Assembly: GCA_000149265.1 (NCBI GenBank)
Contig: CH002566.1
Coordinates: 621,122 to 685,121 of the forward strand
DNA: 64,000 nt
Origin: Ciona savignyi
Taxonomy: Eukaryota > Chordata > Ascidiacea > Phlebobranchia > Cionidae
Reading direction: 5' to 3'
In this document: piece after piece, positions 22,855 through 34,800 of the stretch
Numbering within the stretch: the stretch's first letter is position 1
Layout of the letters: the number at the start of each line of letters is the position of its first letter
Notes under the pieces: model-generated
What the model saw: the letters and a program-made list of their open reading frames with translations, nothing else
What the model was told of the DNA's origin: nothing
The model's database searches: none
Made by a program: the position numbers and the translations under genes

Positions 22855-24447
22855 ATGCAACCCGCCCGCATGACAACCGACCAAAATCTGGTACCCGCTC
22901 GCTCTAGATGCAATCCAGCCCCGTGACATCCGATTTTTTTACCCGACACTGGCCAGTTTATTTATTCATCATAGAGTTCAAGCTGCTTTCTAGTTTTTAT
23001 CGTCGACTTTCACGCTGTCGATTATTATGTACATTGTACTTTGCGTTTCCCATCAAATGACCATTCCTGTATAGTATCACGTTCTTTTCGCCAGCAGAGT
23101 TCTGTGCGCCCGAAATCTGTGTTTATAACCGTCGAATATTTGTTGATCGCCACGTTGATCAGTATTAATTATTGGTTCTTTTAATACATTATTATACGTA
23201 ATCGTGTAGTCTTCTGTTGAATACATTTCTAAGGCCTAAAACGAAGTAGTGTGAGGATAGGATAGGATAATCATGGTTATCGCCGTGAATGGGAAAACCA
23301 AGGGGAATACACAGACAATCGTCAGATCGCCTCGCGCCCACCGTCGGGTTACCGGAGCTATTGCAGTGTGTTGTACATGATAGACACGGTTCTTCAATTT
23401 GGTAGAACCCATTAATCCGCTGGGTTTAGGCAATGTCCGCAGAGTGTCTTGCCTGAGGTTACAGCCAACTAGCTAGCGACTAGTTACGCATCTGCGACCT
23501 TTCGATTGAAAGGCGACGAACTAGTAGCATGCTGGACAACCAGTCGAAAGGTTGTATGATCAAAACCATCTGTTAGGTAGTCGAGTTTGTTCTTGTTAGA
23601 TCATATAAGAGACGTTGCACAAATCCAGTGTATTAATACGCCAAACAAAAACTATATCAATGACTCCATCCTACCCAACATACTGAAATAACGTAATCCG
23701 ACGGTGGTCACGGGTTAATCTGACGATTGCCCATCATGAGATAACGCTATTACGTTTTTCTACCACCGAGGATAAAACATGAATGTTCTGTCTTGTTTGG
23801 CATAAAGTGCTTTTTAAATCTCCTAATGTAACGGTATGACACTCGACTGTAGGTATAATCATCGTTCTCTAAATCAGTTAGGGTATTCTGTAAACAATAA
23901 AGGCGAACGAAGAATTTGGACCAAATAAAATTATTTAAATTCGACGATCGTTCGAAACCAAACGTAAAGGGGCACTAAATAAGTAAATATCCAACATAAT
24001 TGTGTCATGCATGATTTTTTCAATTGCATTGGGTTTAATTGTCCGGCATATTAGCTCGTTTGGTAAAAACGCCAGAGCTCGAAGCCATACGGTAATGGAA
24101 TCGAATCCGACCGCCGGGTGTATTCTAAAACAAGACACTTAACGGACACGTCAGGATCCAACAGATTTATTGGGTTGAACTAAAAGTGTAGAAACTGTTC
24201 AATTATATACAACTTACTACAAAAAGTTCGGCAAGCTTACTTTTGCGAAGTAATCTGACAATTGCCTGTTCGTTAATGCTCCTTGCTTTTTCCAGTTAAC
24301 GGTGATAAACATGAATATCCTACACCATATATCACTTATATTTATTGCCTTATCAAATGTAGCTTTAAGAATGGATGCGGGAATCTCAATTGCAAATTAT
24401 CAAAACGAAGTTACAAACTACGAGGTAAACATTCCACAAATATACTA
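22855..24447. other. Convergent intergenic region between LAP and FMO genes
   Basis: It holds the 3' ends of two converging genes. An AATACA hexamer near 23183 is a possible polyadenylation signal for the LAP gene. The rest is mainly SINE copies: a clear one on the - strand at about 23254-23522, and two decayed ones on the + strand at about 23530-23790 and 24040-24325. I see no other gene. Confidence 0.7.
23254..23522 (-). mobile_element. tRNA-derived SINE
   Basis: Reverse-oriented copy with a GGATA tail (aggataggataggata) at its left end and the tRNA-like head near 23500. It lies downstream of the LAP stop codon. Confidence 0.88.
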
Positions 24448-27400
24448 TCAACGAGCGTGAAAGCTTGCCCATGTATTTGCCGAAGCATTGAGGGCGTATT
24501 CTCTGCATTCGGGCTTAGAGTTTGGGCCTACTAGTCTGTAATGGTAGGGATGCAACGATCCGAAATAAAAATTCATCGCGAGACGAGGATCGGTGAAGAG
24601 GAGACGTAGAAAGGAAGGCATCGCTCCAATCTCCCGCGCTAATTCTTCTTGGTATGTGAAAATTGGGACCTAAAAAAATTGTACGGTTCATAACTAAAAA
24701 AATGTTTGGAATCACTGGATAACACTAAAATTTGTTTGGCACCACAAGATAAAATCGGAATTGTATCCGCATTACTGTAAAAACGCAATTAATGCGGCAT
24801 CACTAGATCTAAACAAAATTTATCCGGCATCACTTAATAATATTGAAATTTGTTCGGCATTACTAGGTAAAACTTGGATCAACAAATGCATACATGAATG
24901 GAATGCGGATAGAGCGTCGGACCGTTTAGATAGAAGGTTATGTTATCAAAGCAAAACGCTTTTTATTCCAGTAGATTGTTTTTATTTTTTTCCTGGCTTG
25001 ATTTCGAGGCAGAAATGTGCCCGCTTCCAAAAATGTTTTGTTGTATAAAATTTTGTATATGAACAAAAAACACGGAAGAAAGTCTCACTTTAAAGTGAAA
25101 AGTCCCTTCGGCTTGATCCAACATCGCCTTTCGCGTGTTCGTCCATTCTTTGTGCATTTTCGCAAACGATGGGAGTTTCGTTTGTCCACTTAGTACTTGG
25201 GTGACGTAACGTGCCTGAGGAATTTAGAACAATGTTGCCTTGTTGGACCCTTTTCGAGGGAAACTAAAAAATGGAAAATGGGTGGGGAAATACACGCTAA
25301 AAAAAAGAACATAGTGCTTAAGTTAGCGTTAGGGTTATTTCTGGGATTGAAATTAATTTTGGGGGCAATTTTTTTTTTGAGTGTAGAAGTTAGGGTTAGT
25401 TTTGGGGTTGAGATTAGTGATGGGATGAGGGTTAGAATTAGTTTTCATAGTTTTAGTGCGTAGTTGCCCCCTTTCCCCTGTCCTTTATTTTAGTGTTGTC
25501 CTTTTTCTTTAGCGCTCATGTTAAACGTCTTACCTGCAGCTCCACAGTGTTGTTGAGTGGCCCGCTACCGATCGGCATGCACGAACCGACAAAGGATAAA
25601 GTGGACGGGTGTTCAAGGTAGTATGGGAAAATCCATTTATGGAGTCTCGCATCCTCGATATTTTCTGTTTATTACAACAAAAACAAGTTTTAAAGTTAAT
25701 ATTGAACAGGTATAGTCGTAATGATATCTGAAAGTCTGAATAGCTTGGTGGGTTAGTGCGTCGCTCTTTAGCCGATGATTAAAACTGGTCGCTTGCTAGT
25801 CGGTTTTGTCCTTGTCAAGGCACTTAATGAACATTGCCTGAACCCACTGGATTAATAGGTTTTACTAAAATTAAAGGTCCAAGTCCTGTACAACACACTG
25901 AAATAACTCTGCTTACTCGACGATGGACAGGGGGTAATCTGACGAATACCCGTGTGATAATGTTATTTACGTTTTGGCATTCACAAGGGATAACATAGAA
26001 ATAACCCATCCTTTTAGTCGTCCCGCGTTCTTAATGTACTTTGTTTACCGGCAGCTACATCATACCTGGTATAATGTCATCTGAAAGAAACTCGAACTTC
26101 GGCAGGAATCCAGTTGCTGTGACCACAACATCCACCGGTTCTGTACTCCCGTCCACAAAAGTCACGTGACTCTCGCTGAAACTTTTCACGCCCGGTCGCA
26201 CTTTGACTCGGCCGGAATAGATCTTGAGTGGCAGCTCGTCACAAACAGCCAGAGTGCTTCTAGGATCTATCGGGCTGTATCTGAAATAACAAAGCGAAGA
26301 CATTACACTCAAATGTGTATCAATTAACTCCGCAACAACGTCTATATATGCTGGGTCAGTCAGTTAGTCAATTTTCATCCGAAAGGTTGTGGATTTGAAA
26401 CTACCTGCTTGCATTATCGGTTCTTTTTTGAGAAGGCAAATATTTAACGTCGCATGGAACCAGGGAAATAATGGGTTGAACTAAAACAGTAGACGTTGCA
26501 TTTATATATGCAATAAAATAGCTCCAGTGACCTGACTAAGTAGACGAGATAGTATAGCCGTGTTATGACGCCCTCTGCTTATTTTCATTTGTGGGGATAT
26601 AGAGACATATCCTATTCCGTACGTTTGTTTGTCTGAATGGGTAACGCGACCGATACATATACCGAATTCTATACAAAAACGGTCTAATTAACAGGCCCAT
26701 CTTGGGTTCGAAACTTAACGATCTTACTGACGAGACCAGTATGGTCTCAAAATTAGCGGTATTACAGATAACAGCATCATGGGTTCGAAACTCTTTACCT
26801 CGATCTTATACCCAGAGCTTCGTGGTCCATTCTCGCTTCAGCCATTCCAATGAAGATCTTATTAATTAACCAGCGTGGAACAAATCGTTGCATCGCCATT
26901 TTGAATCGGTTTGTAAGCGCCATTAGGAGCGGTTTTCCATTCTATGGAAACAATCAATTTAACACTTGCAGATCATTAGATAGTAGATGTCCTTGGGCAG
27001 TCACTTAGAGGAGGTTGCTTCGACCCAGTGGATAGGATAGGATATTCATGTTTATCCCCGTGAATGGGAAAACCAAGGGGGTTACCACACGGGCAATCGT
27101 AAGATCACCTCGCGCCCATCGTCGGGTTACCGAAGCGATTGCAGTGTGTTGTGTATGATTCACACGTTCCTTCAATTTGGTAGAACCCATTAATCCGCTG
27201 GGTTCAGGCAATGTCCGTTAAGTGCCTTGCCCAAGGACACAACCGACTAGCTAGCGACCAGTTTTGCACCTGTAACCTTTCGATTAAAAGGCGACGCTTT
27301 TAACCGCTAGACCGACCGGCAGTGGTTTACTGGTTGAAGAGATACTACAGTAACACACCCATTGTATTCATTATACTTAACGCACAATTTTTAGTCTTTT

Positions 27401-29482
27401 TTGTAATAATTTTAAATTATTAAACTACCCCATGAGCTTTCTCACCAAAATAATATTCTATCTTAGTTGCTTTATTTGAAATGGCGAAAGTTTAACTCAC
27501 CGTGAATATTCGAGGGACAATCCAGAATCCGTTGCGAGTGCTGAGAAACACATTCTCACAGAAGGATGTTGCGTCTACAGCTATGTCACATCCGGAATTA
27601 CCCGATCCAATCACGAGCACCGATTTCCCTGTATAAAGTGGTTAACGCGACCGATAAATATACAGAATCACATAAAAAAACGGTCGTAGTGAAGAGCCCA
27701 TCATGGGTTCGAAACTTCGCCCGGTAAGAAAAAAAACAATTTAAATGAGTGTTTTTCTAAGTAACGATGTTGGTGATTCCCCAATATTTGTACGGTTAGA
27801 AGCAGCATATCGAAGCTTCATAAAAAATGCGTTGAAACTTTTGGTTGAAAGCCGACGCCGGACTAACCGAAAAACAATACGACTAGACAAATACCATGGC
27901 AGTGACTACTGTCATTTTGCCGTTTTTTCCTCTCTATATATAGGCTGTGTTTGTAATGTGACTAAGCCTACTGTCATTTTGTGTTTTATTCTAATTATCG
28001 TTTTTAAAGAAGTAAAATAAAATTAAACTAAATTTACCTTTGAATTCCTCGGCCGATTCGAAGTTGCCACTGTGTAGTACTTTCCCTTGAAACTTGTCAT
28101 ACAACCCCGGATTATTGGGGTCGGATCTGCTTTCCCGTTCTTCCAGAAGCTACGATGACCGCGTCATATTCTTCCTCCTTCTCTTTCCCGGAGATCAAAT
28201 CCTTGCTACGGATCATCCAGGACCCTGTTTAATTTAACCCAATCAGAGGATAGGATATGGTATTTACTATTGAGTGGGCGTGAATGGGAAAACGCAATGG
28301 ATTTTTACCATTTCCCTAATTTAGAATAAATGCAATGGCACTGTTTTTAGAATAAGGATAGGATAGGATATTTATGTTTATCCCCGTGAATGTAAAAACA
28401 AAGGGGGTTAATACACGGGCAATCGTCAGATTACCTCGCGCCCACCGTCGGGTTACCGGAGCTATTACAGTGTGTTGTGTATGATAGAAACGTTTCTTTA
28501 ATTTAGTAGAACCCATTAATCCGCTGGGTTTAGAGCAATGTCCGTTAAGTGCCTTGACCAAAGACACAACCGACTAGCTAGTGACCAGTTTCGAATCTGC
28601 AACCTTTCGGCTGACCCACTTAACCAATACACTATTCTGTCGGACGAAATATGGGTATTTACTATTTAGACTTTTACCCTTTCCCAAATTTAGAATTAAT
28701 GCCATGGCACTGTTTTTGCAGTCCTTTTAAAGAAAACAAGATAAACGCAACCACACTGCAATAACTACCGGAAATCGGACAGAACACGTTTTGTTTTAAT
28801 TACTCATGACGTCAACGTTGCTTGGTAAACACACAAAACACAGCTTACCGGTTTGTGAATAGTTCGACGACTTGAATACTTCTAAAACCGACACATTGAA
28901 TTGAATGTAGCGCCGAAGATCAAACTTATCAGCGTAAAGTTGGAAATATTGATGGTATTGTTGCCACGTTGCGTAAGGAGGCCATTCCTGTGTAATGGGG
29001 ACCATATTTATCACAGAATAGTTACTTTAAAATTGGGGGAAAAATGAAGGGATTGTTATAATAATACAACACACTCAATCATTAGAACTATATCGCATTG
29101 AACATAATAGAGATCCAGTTTTTTGTTTAACCCAATGAATTGAGAAAACTCTTAAGTTAATTTTTTCACCTTCGGCATCGGTAAATCAGAAAAAGCTGAG
29201 ACTTCTTTTGACACATTAGTTGTGACGGTCGAATAAGCTTTTGGACTCAAACCCTTTTGCCCACGCTCATTATTATTCCAAATACCGCCTGAATAGAATA
29301 TAACGTAAGGGAAATACCGTCACGCGTCGTTGCTTCGTTACGTCATACATAATAAAAACAAAACAGTTACCTAATTCGGATGACAATTCATAACACACAG
29401 GCAAGAGGCCATCATCCAAGCACGATTTGACAGCAGCTAAACCAGCAGCACCGGCTCCTATAACACAGACGCGCTTTTCCAT
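24448..29482 (-). CDS. fmo: Flavin-containing monooxygenase, ten exons
   Basis: FMOs use FAD and NADPH to oxygenate nucleophilic N and S atoms of xenobiotics and amines. Exons in transcript order: 29371-29482, 29170-29288, 28849-28987, 28038-28224, 27501-27628, 26799-26941, 26066-26280, 25534-25664, 25089-25214, 24448-24669. They give about 506 residues, close to the family's roughly 530. ATG is at 29480-29482, TGA at 24448-24450. Visible motifs: FAD site [12 protein letters not shown] at the N-terminus; FMO-identifying [11 protein letters not shown], with Phe where Tyr is usual; NADPH site [12 protein letters not shown]; the VTATGF linker; and a C-terminal [18 protein letters not shown], typical of animal FMOs. 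The extreme C-terminus lacks the hydrophobic anchor of vertebrate FMOs. A one-base frame break lies near 28130-28146, and every splice phase otherwise agrees. It could be any FMO subtype. Confidence 0.93.
24695..24895. repeat. Degenerate tandem repeat, about 30-bp unit, in the last FMO intron
   Basis: Six diverged units of about 28-33 bp, each with a core like CGGCATCACTAGATAAAA, follow one another in the intron between the last two FMO exons. No coding potential and no terminal repeats. Confidence 0.6.
25255..25490. mobile_element. MITE-like element, larger member
   Basis: Starts CGAGGGAAACTAAAAAATGG and ends TTTTAGTGCGTAGTTGCCCC. The core carries GGGTTAGTTTTGGGGTTGAG. It sits in the FMO intron between exons 25214 and 25534. 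Confidence 0.72.
25743..26010 (+). mobile_element. tRNA-derived SINE in an FMO intron
   Basis: A diverged copy, antisense to the FMO gene, that ends about 55 bp from exon 26066-26280. It keeps GGTTAGTGCGTCGC, CTGAACCCACTGGATTAATA and the CATTCACAAGGGATAA tail region. Confidence 0.82.
26630..26722 (+). mobile_element. Short tRNA-like element in an FMO intron
   Basis: GGTAACGCGACCGATACATA with ACAAAAACGG and TTGGGTTCGAAACTTAACG. A second copy in the same gene lies at about 27635-27728. Confidence 0.8.
27031..27322 (-). mobile_element. tRNA-derived SINE in an FMO intron
   Basis: Well preserved, with the tail GGATAGGATAGGATATTCATG at the left and the head ending with ACCGCTAGACCGACCGGC. Same orientation as the gene. 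Confidence 0.9.
28355..28625 (-). mobile_element. tRNA-derived SINE in an FMO intron
   Basis: Copy with a GGATAGGATAGGATATT tail. A second, 3'-only fragment lies immediately before it at about 28250-28310. Confidence 0.88.
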
Positions 29483-30324
29483 TCTAGTAAACAATAAAAT
29501 CATTAAAATCTATCTGCGTTGGAAACGCATACCCCGAGGTTATAATAACAAGTAATTTCCTTACTTGGTACGATTAATCGCCTTGCTACTATCAGCTGAA
29601 ACACGTCTTGGTACCGAAAACAAGCTTTTTTAACCGTTTCGGTACACTGCACTCTCAGGGCCTTATGAGTTTTGCGGCATTCTAAAAGTTTTATGCTGTA
29701 GTTTTACGCCCAGAACTTAAGGACTTGAAGCTGATGAATAGGAGATTAAACTCACTGAGTGTGCTTAGTTTGCTTACTTTGCTCACTTTGCTTAAAGATA
29801 TATACCTCATATAATGTCTTTATGTTTACAACAAAATTATACCGAACGTGTTTCTAAATCACTTAAAATAATTAACAATTACTAAGTTAAATTGTACCTC
29901 GCAAACTTACATTTTGTTGAACTGTTATGTCAGGTAATAATAATCTATCACCACAAGATATCAATTCATTTTGCCCAAGGGACTTCTAATTTATAAACCT
30001 TGGACCTACAAAGAGCAAGAACAACACTAAAAGTAAACTAATTGTTGTTTTACGCGTTTACCTGTTTACACATTGAGTCTAACTAGCTTAAAAACTACCG
30101 ACTATTTTGTCTCGTTCGCTTGTTTGTACTGGAGCCTACCTCACATAATAGGGCGCACAAAATCTACGCTAGACAAAGTGTAAACATTAGCCATCAGCAA
30201 ATCGTGGTGAAGCAGATTATGGCCCAGTCACATTTTGCTGAGTCAGCGAATGTTTTGTTTACCGGTGACGGCCAGCACTGTGTCAGAGTTTGTTTGGGAA
30301 AACTAAAGAAGGGCAAGAACGGGT

Positions 30325-30455
30325 GTGTGGCCGAATGGTTAACGCGACCTTTTTTACCGGGCTCGGTTTCGAACCCTTGATGGGCTTGTTTCTGGGACCA
30401 TATTTATATTTTTAAGGTATATGTATCGGTCTTAACCATTTGGCCACACGACCTT
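30325..30455. mobile_element. Two short tRNA-like elements head to head
   Basis: A + strand 5' piece (GTGTGGCCGAATGGTTAACG) is followed at once by a complete inverted copy that ends ACCATTTGGCCACACGACC. Confidence 0.8.
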
Positions 30456-30937
30456 ACCATGCTGGTCAGTGTACCTCATTGCCAAAGGTAAATGAACTGT
30501 TGTTACACCTTATGGTCAAATAAATTGTTTTACAGGAAGCATGTTACGACTTCTTTAATTTGCAACCCAAATTTGTCTTAGATAATCCAAAGCTGTCTCT
30601 AAATGTGATGTTGCAACGGTATATACATGTAAATATTTTAATCTTATTTACATGTACGCGGCCTTTTTATATCTTTATGTCATACGACAACATTGGTACG
30701 TTAAGTATAAACGTAAATAACAGTAAGTTGCCTCGTTTACTCTTTATACTTAAGGTGTGTTGAAATTATAATAAAATAAATTTTGAAAAGCTAAACTAAA
30801 AAATGCCTTGACGACATAATTAAGACCTTCCAATTGGTTTCTTTCTGGGGGTCCTTCAACAAATGTGCAAATACAGCAGGTCGCAAGTTGAATCACTTGT
30901 GGCGGGGTTTACCAAGGACATGAAGATAAAGTTTGTA

Positions 30938-31046
30938 CGGTCGTGTGGCCAAGTGGTTAACGCGACCGATACATATACCTACTCATATATACAAAAACGG
31001 TTCTAGTGACGAGCCCATTATCGGTTCGAAACTTGACTCGATAAAA
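30938..31046 (+). mobile_element. Short tRNA-like element, about 100 bp (reference copy)
   Basis: GTCGTGTGGCCAAGTGGTTA, then ACGCGACCGATACATATACC, an AAAAACGG core, GACGAGCCCATTATCGGTTC and GAAACTTGACTCGATAAAAA. An A-box-like and a B-box-like (GGTTCGAAAC) sequence lie about 70 bp apart, and an A-run follows. It is distinct from the long SINE. Too diverged from a cloverleaf to be a working tRNA. Confidence 0.82.
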
Positions 31047-31888
31047 AAACTAAAAAACAATGAAGATAAAGTCTGTTCGGTCGTGTGACCGAATAGTTAA
31101 TGGGTCAAAACATCGGTAAAAAGCTGAAGATAAAGACCGCAAAATATATGCAGAAGAATTAGGAAATTGATTCTAAACTACATTTACGCAGTATTCTGGA
31201 AAAAAGAACCCATATCTATACATGCGTTTTCTCAATTTAAACCAGCTACATGCGTTTTCTCAATTTATACAAGCTTTGTTGCTTCTTTTTTTCCAGGGTG
31301 ATCAATTATACTTTAAAATCACATCACTATGTGTTCTTTTGGTTTTTAATACTTGAGCCTTTGCTTCTGCCAATAACTATAAACTCGTTAGGACTAATTT
31401 AAACCAAGTAAGGATTAAAATGACGAAATGTTAAAAAAAATTAAAATTCACGAACTATTCCAACCGTTTGGAATAGTTCTGGGGTTGAGATTAGTGTTTG
31501 GGACAGGGTTAGAATTACTTTCTATAGCAATCTAAGTTATCCAAGCGATCCAAGCGCTCCAAGCGGTCCAAGCGGTCCTGTAGTATTTAGACTTAGAGGC
31601 ACCCTTCCAAATGTATCTCATACCACCTTTTTATAATTTCTGTATTTTCCCGCGTTTTTCTTATCGTATTATGTCGTCACAGGTTCTAATATTACGCACA
31701 AATAAAAAACATTCACATAAACTTGTTAAATCTCTTCTGGTGATTTTAGTTACCTAGCTGTAGTTGAGCAATTCGTTTTTATAAAGCTTTGAAACTTGTT
31801 GTTGTCATTTATTGGCATAACAGAGTGAAACAAAATTGCACTTGGTTAGAACACTTGAAAAGGAAGTATTTAAATCGAAAATCAGTCG

Positions 31889-34800
31889 CTACAACATGGT
31901 GTCATAATTGCGGAGAGAGTCAACAGCTAGCACCAGTATAACACAACTGGTCAAATAAGGCCAGGTTCGGTTTGGTGAGTCTTTTAAAGTTTCAGTCGCC
32001 TGGTATAGAGTTAGTATTGCAGCTCTATGATCTTCCCCGAATCGATTATGCCATCGAGAAAGAAAATTAAACGCTGGTTTCCATGTAGAATGCTGTGTAA
32101 TGGAAAAACAGTTTAACAACCACGAAAACACACAAGGACTTATTTTCTGTGATGGCACATTTTAGTACATATGTACTAAACGAGGTATGTATAACTAACA
32201 ACTACCAACGTAGAATTTTTGCATATATGTGTATAACAGTATACTATGATTATTCTTTAGTTTTCTCAATTATTGTTATAAAATTTATTTTTATGATGTT
32301 TTCGACGCATACGCAGCCTTAAGAAATCTTGTTCTAATTGTTACAGCGAAAACGTTTCCATGTTAAATTTTCGTTCACAGCTGATAGTGGTTATTATGAA
32401 TTGCGTATAACCACTCATAATTACCGCTAATTCAGCTGTAAACGAAAATTTAACATCTAAAGATGCGCTCTGTAATAACCAACATCGGGTTCTTCTACAA
32501 TAAAAAACTGGAAATATAAGTGGATACTTATCTTTATCAGCCGGGTGGGGAAACGCAATGGGTGTTGTTGTGTTAAATACAACGGAGCCATTTCTACATT
32601 TTTTAACTCTTAAATCACCAAGTTCACGAAACTTGGGGACTTGCCCAAACGACACAGCCGACTATAGCTACGATTTCAACCGCAATAATACAATTTTAGC
32701 CGGGGAATATATAGGGACATAAGGCAAACAGACTATAGCGTTGCGGGTTGACTTGGTATTTATGGTATCCATTGATTTTGTATGTAAAACGTGTACGAAA
32801 CATACCGGTTTTCTTGTTATTCCGTTGATATCGGGCGAAGGTAGCTCCCTTGATTCACTAAACAATTTAACGTCATCGTCTTTCATGTCTCCCACCAACA
32901 ACGCCGCCAACTCTTGCCACCTCTCGCACATTTCCACTGCTACGGACAGTACACAATACCGGGTGACCAGTTCCACCGCTAAATCGTAATATTCCAGGTA
33001 CAATAACGCTGTTATGAGTTCTTGGTTGAAACATCGTCTTTTCGGCGCATTTTCGCAGAATTCCTGAAGGAAAAACAGGGTAAGTAAACAAGCTTAGATA
33101 TTTAATATACTGACGCCTAAACCTGCCGTTCTAACTTTAATTATTAATGAAATCTACCGTCCCTGCAGTGCGGTGGTGTGGATAGCACACAGCTTAATAT
33201 AATCAGTATTTTTTTAAATCTAAAGGAAATAATAAATCATCATAGTCTGCAACTACTTTTATTAAGTTGCTTCTTTACAAATTGTTCTTTTGATATAACA
33301 ATTGTCTTTATAGAAACAATTTAAAATGTTATCATTAGCTTTTAAGGACAAATACCAGCTTTAAGTGTATTAGAATCGTTTGTGAGAATGAACTTTTTTT
33401 TATATATTGAAGTTTATATATTATTTATACACATCGCGTAGGTTAACCCAGTGCGTATCTATAATAATGGGTTAAAGCTGGATGTTGCTACACTTACTCT
33501 GTATTTCACAAGGTAAAATGTCGCATTTGATTGCCGAACGTCTGAACTTCTCTTGTTCTCAATTTCGTTTTCAACATACTTTTCACCGAATCGTAGCAGC
33601 GTTGCTAGTGACAACCAGTTAGTCACGTGAGTTGTCAGTTTCTCCACCAGAACAGAGAATGAGCAGGTCAGATGAGGAACTGCGGACACGAGACATTAAA
33701 AATGATTTTCATACCATAAACCACTCTAGACTGTATTGTAATGATTCACCATCGGGCTATTTTTAATGTAGGTTGCACCCAGTGACCATATGAATCTAAC
33801 ATATGTCGATTGACTAATACGGTCGACGACACACAGCCAATACAAAGTTCAGTGTAGTGCCACACACAAAGATGGTATTATGGTGTTGTTATAATGCCAG
33901 CGCTGTATACATACTTGGTTCTACGATGGATTGTATTATCTTTCCGCATGATACCCGTACGTCCGCCCAGTTGTAATAGTCTTCAAATGGCAACAACGTA
34001 ACATTGCTTTTCTGCACTAATCCTGCAAATGCAAGAATTTGTTTGTTTCGGTTAATGACAATAAGCATCATCAGGGACAAGATTATGGAATATAGTATGG
34101 CCCGATAAGTCAAAATCTGACTGTATAGAGAGAACTTAAAAATTGGGATACCACTCGCTGACTATAGGTTACCAAGGCTCTGGTTATTCATATTATTGTG
34201 AAAACAGATGCGAAATATTCGTACGCAGAATTGACGCAACAGGTCGCATTAACATTCAACCATTCGGCCACACAGCTGTTCTAGTACCATTTTCCACATA
34301 TTTTAAAACACTTTAAAGTAATTCAATTACTCACCGACTTTGTGGGCAGGAGTAAGCCACCCACCAGTCTTTATAATGGACGCTTCCATGACTCCATACA
34401 GTTTGCCTGCTTAAAACGGGCATATAGTCCCCCACGTTATAGTGTAGTGGTTGTGTGGGCTGCAGTGACTGTCTGTGCAAAAGTGAGAAACGTTAATGCT
34501 TTATACGGCTTCAATATTTAACGCAAGAAACTTACCTTTTTCGGTATCTCGAACGCAATGCAACGGCAAGCTGAATTCCGTAAACCATCCTTTCATGACC
34601 CAATGTTGGATTTGTCTTTGAAAACAATACTTTTGATTCCTGCATTGCCATTAGCCATTGGTGCTTTTGTTCGCTGGGAGAAGCGAGGTACCGTATTCCC
34701 GGCAAAGTTTCAGGCCGAGTCGTTCTGCGTTTCACAATAGGCGAGTGTACTTTCGGGGATGATAACATCTTTTCGGCTGGAACTTTTAATTTAATGCGGC

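Larger units (their letters stand above)
29483..31888. other. Intergenic region between FMO and SH3BP4-like genes
   Basis: It contains the FMO promoter side and the 3' flank of the next gene, both on the - strand. Identified contents: tRNA-like short elements at about 30325-30455 (two copies head to head) and 30938-31046, and a fragment with the CCAAGCG-rich repeat at about 31480-31590. No additional gene is supported; short ORFs here show no codon or motif signal. Confidence 0.65.

Noticed and set aside
30938-31046. Functional tRNA gene
   Set aside because: A- and B-box-like sequences are too far apart, and acceptor-stem pairing is absent; repeated many times.
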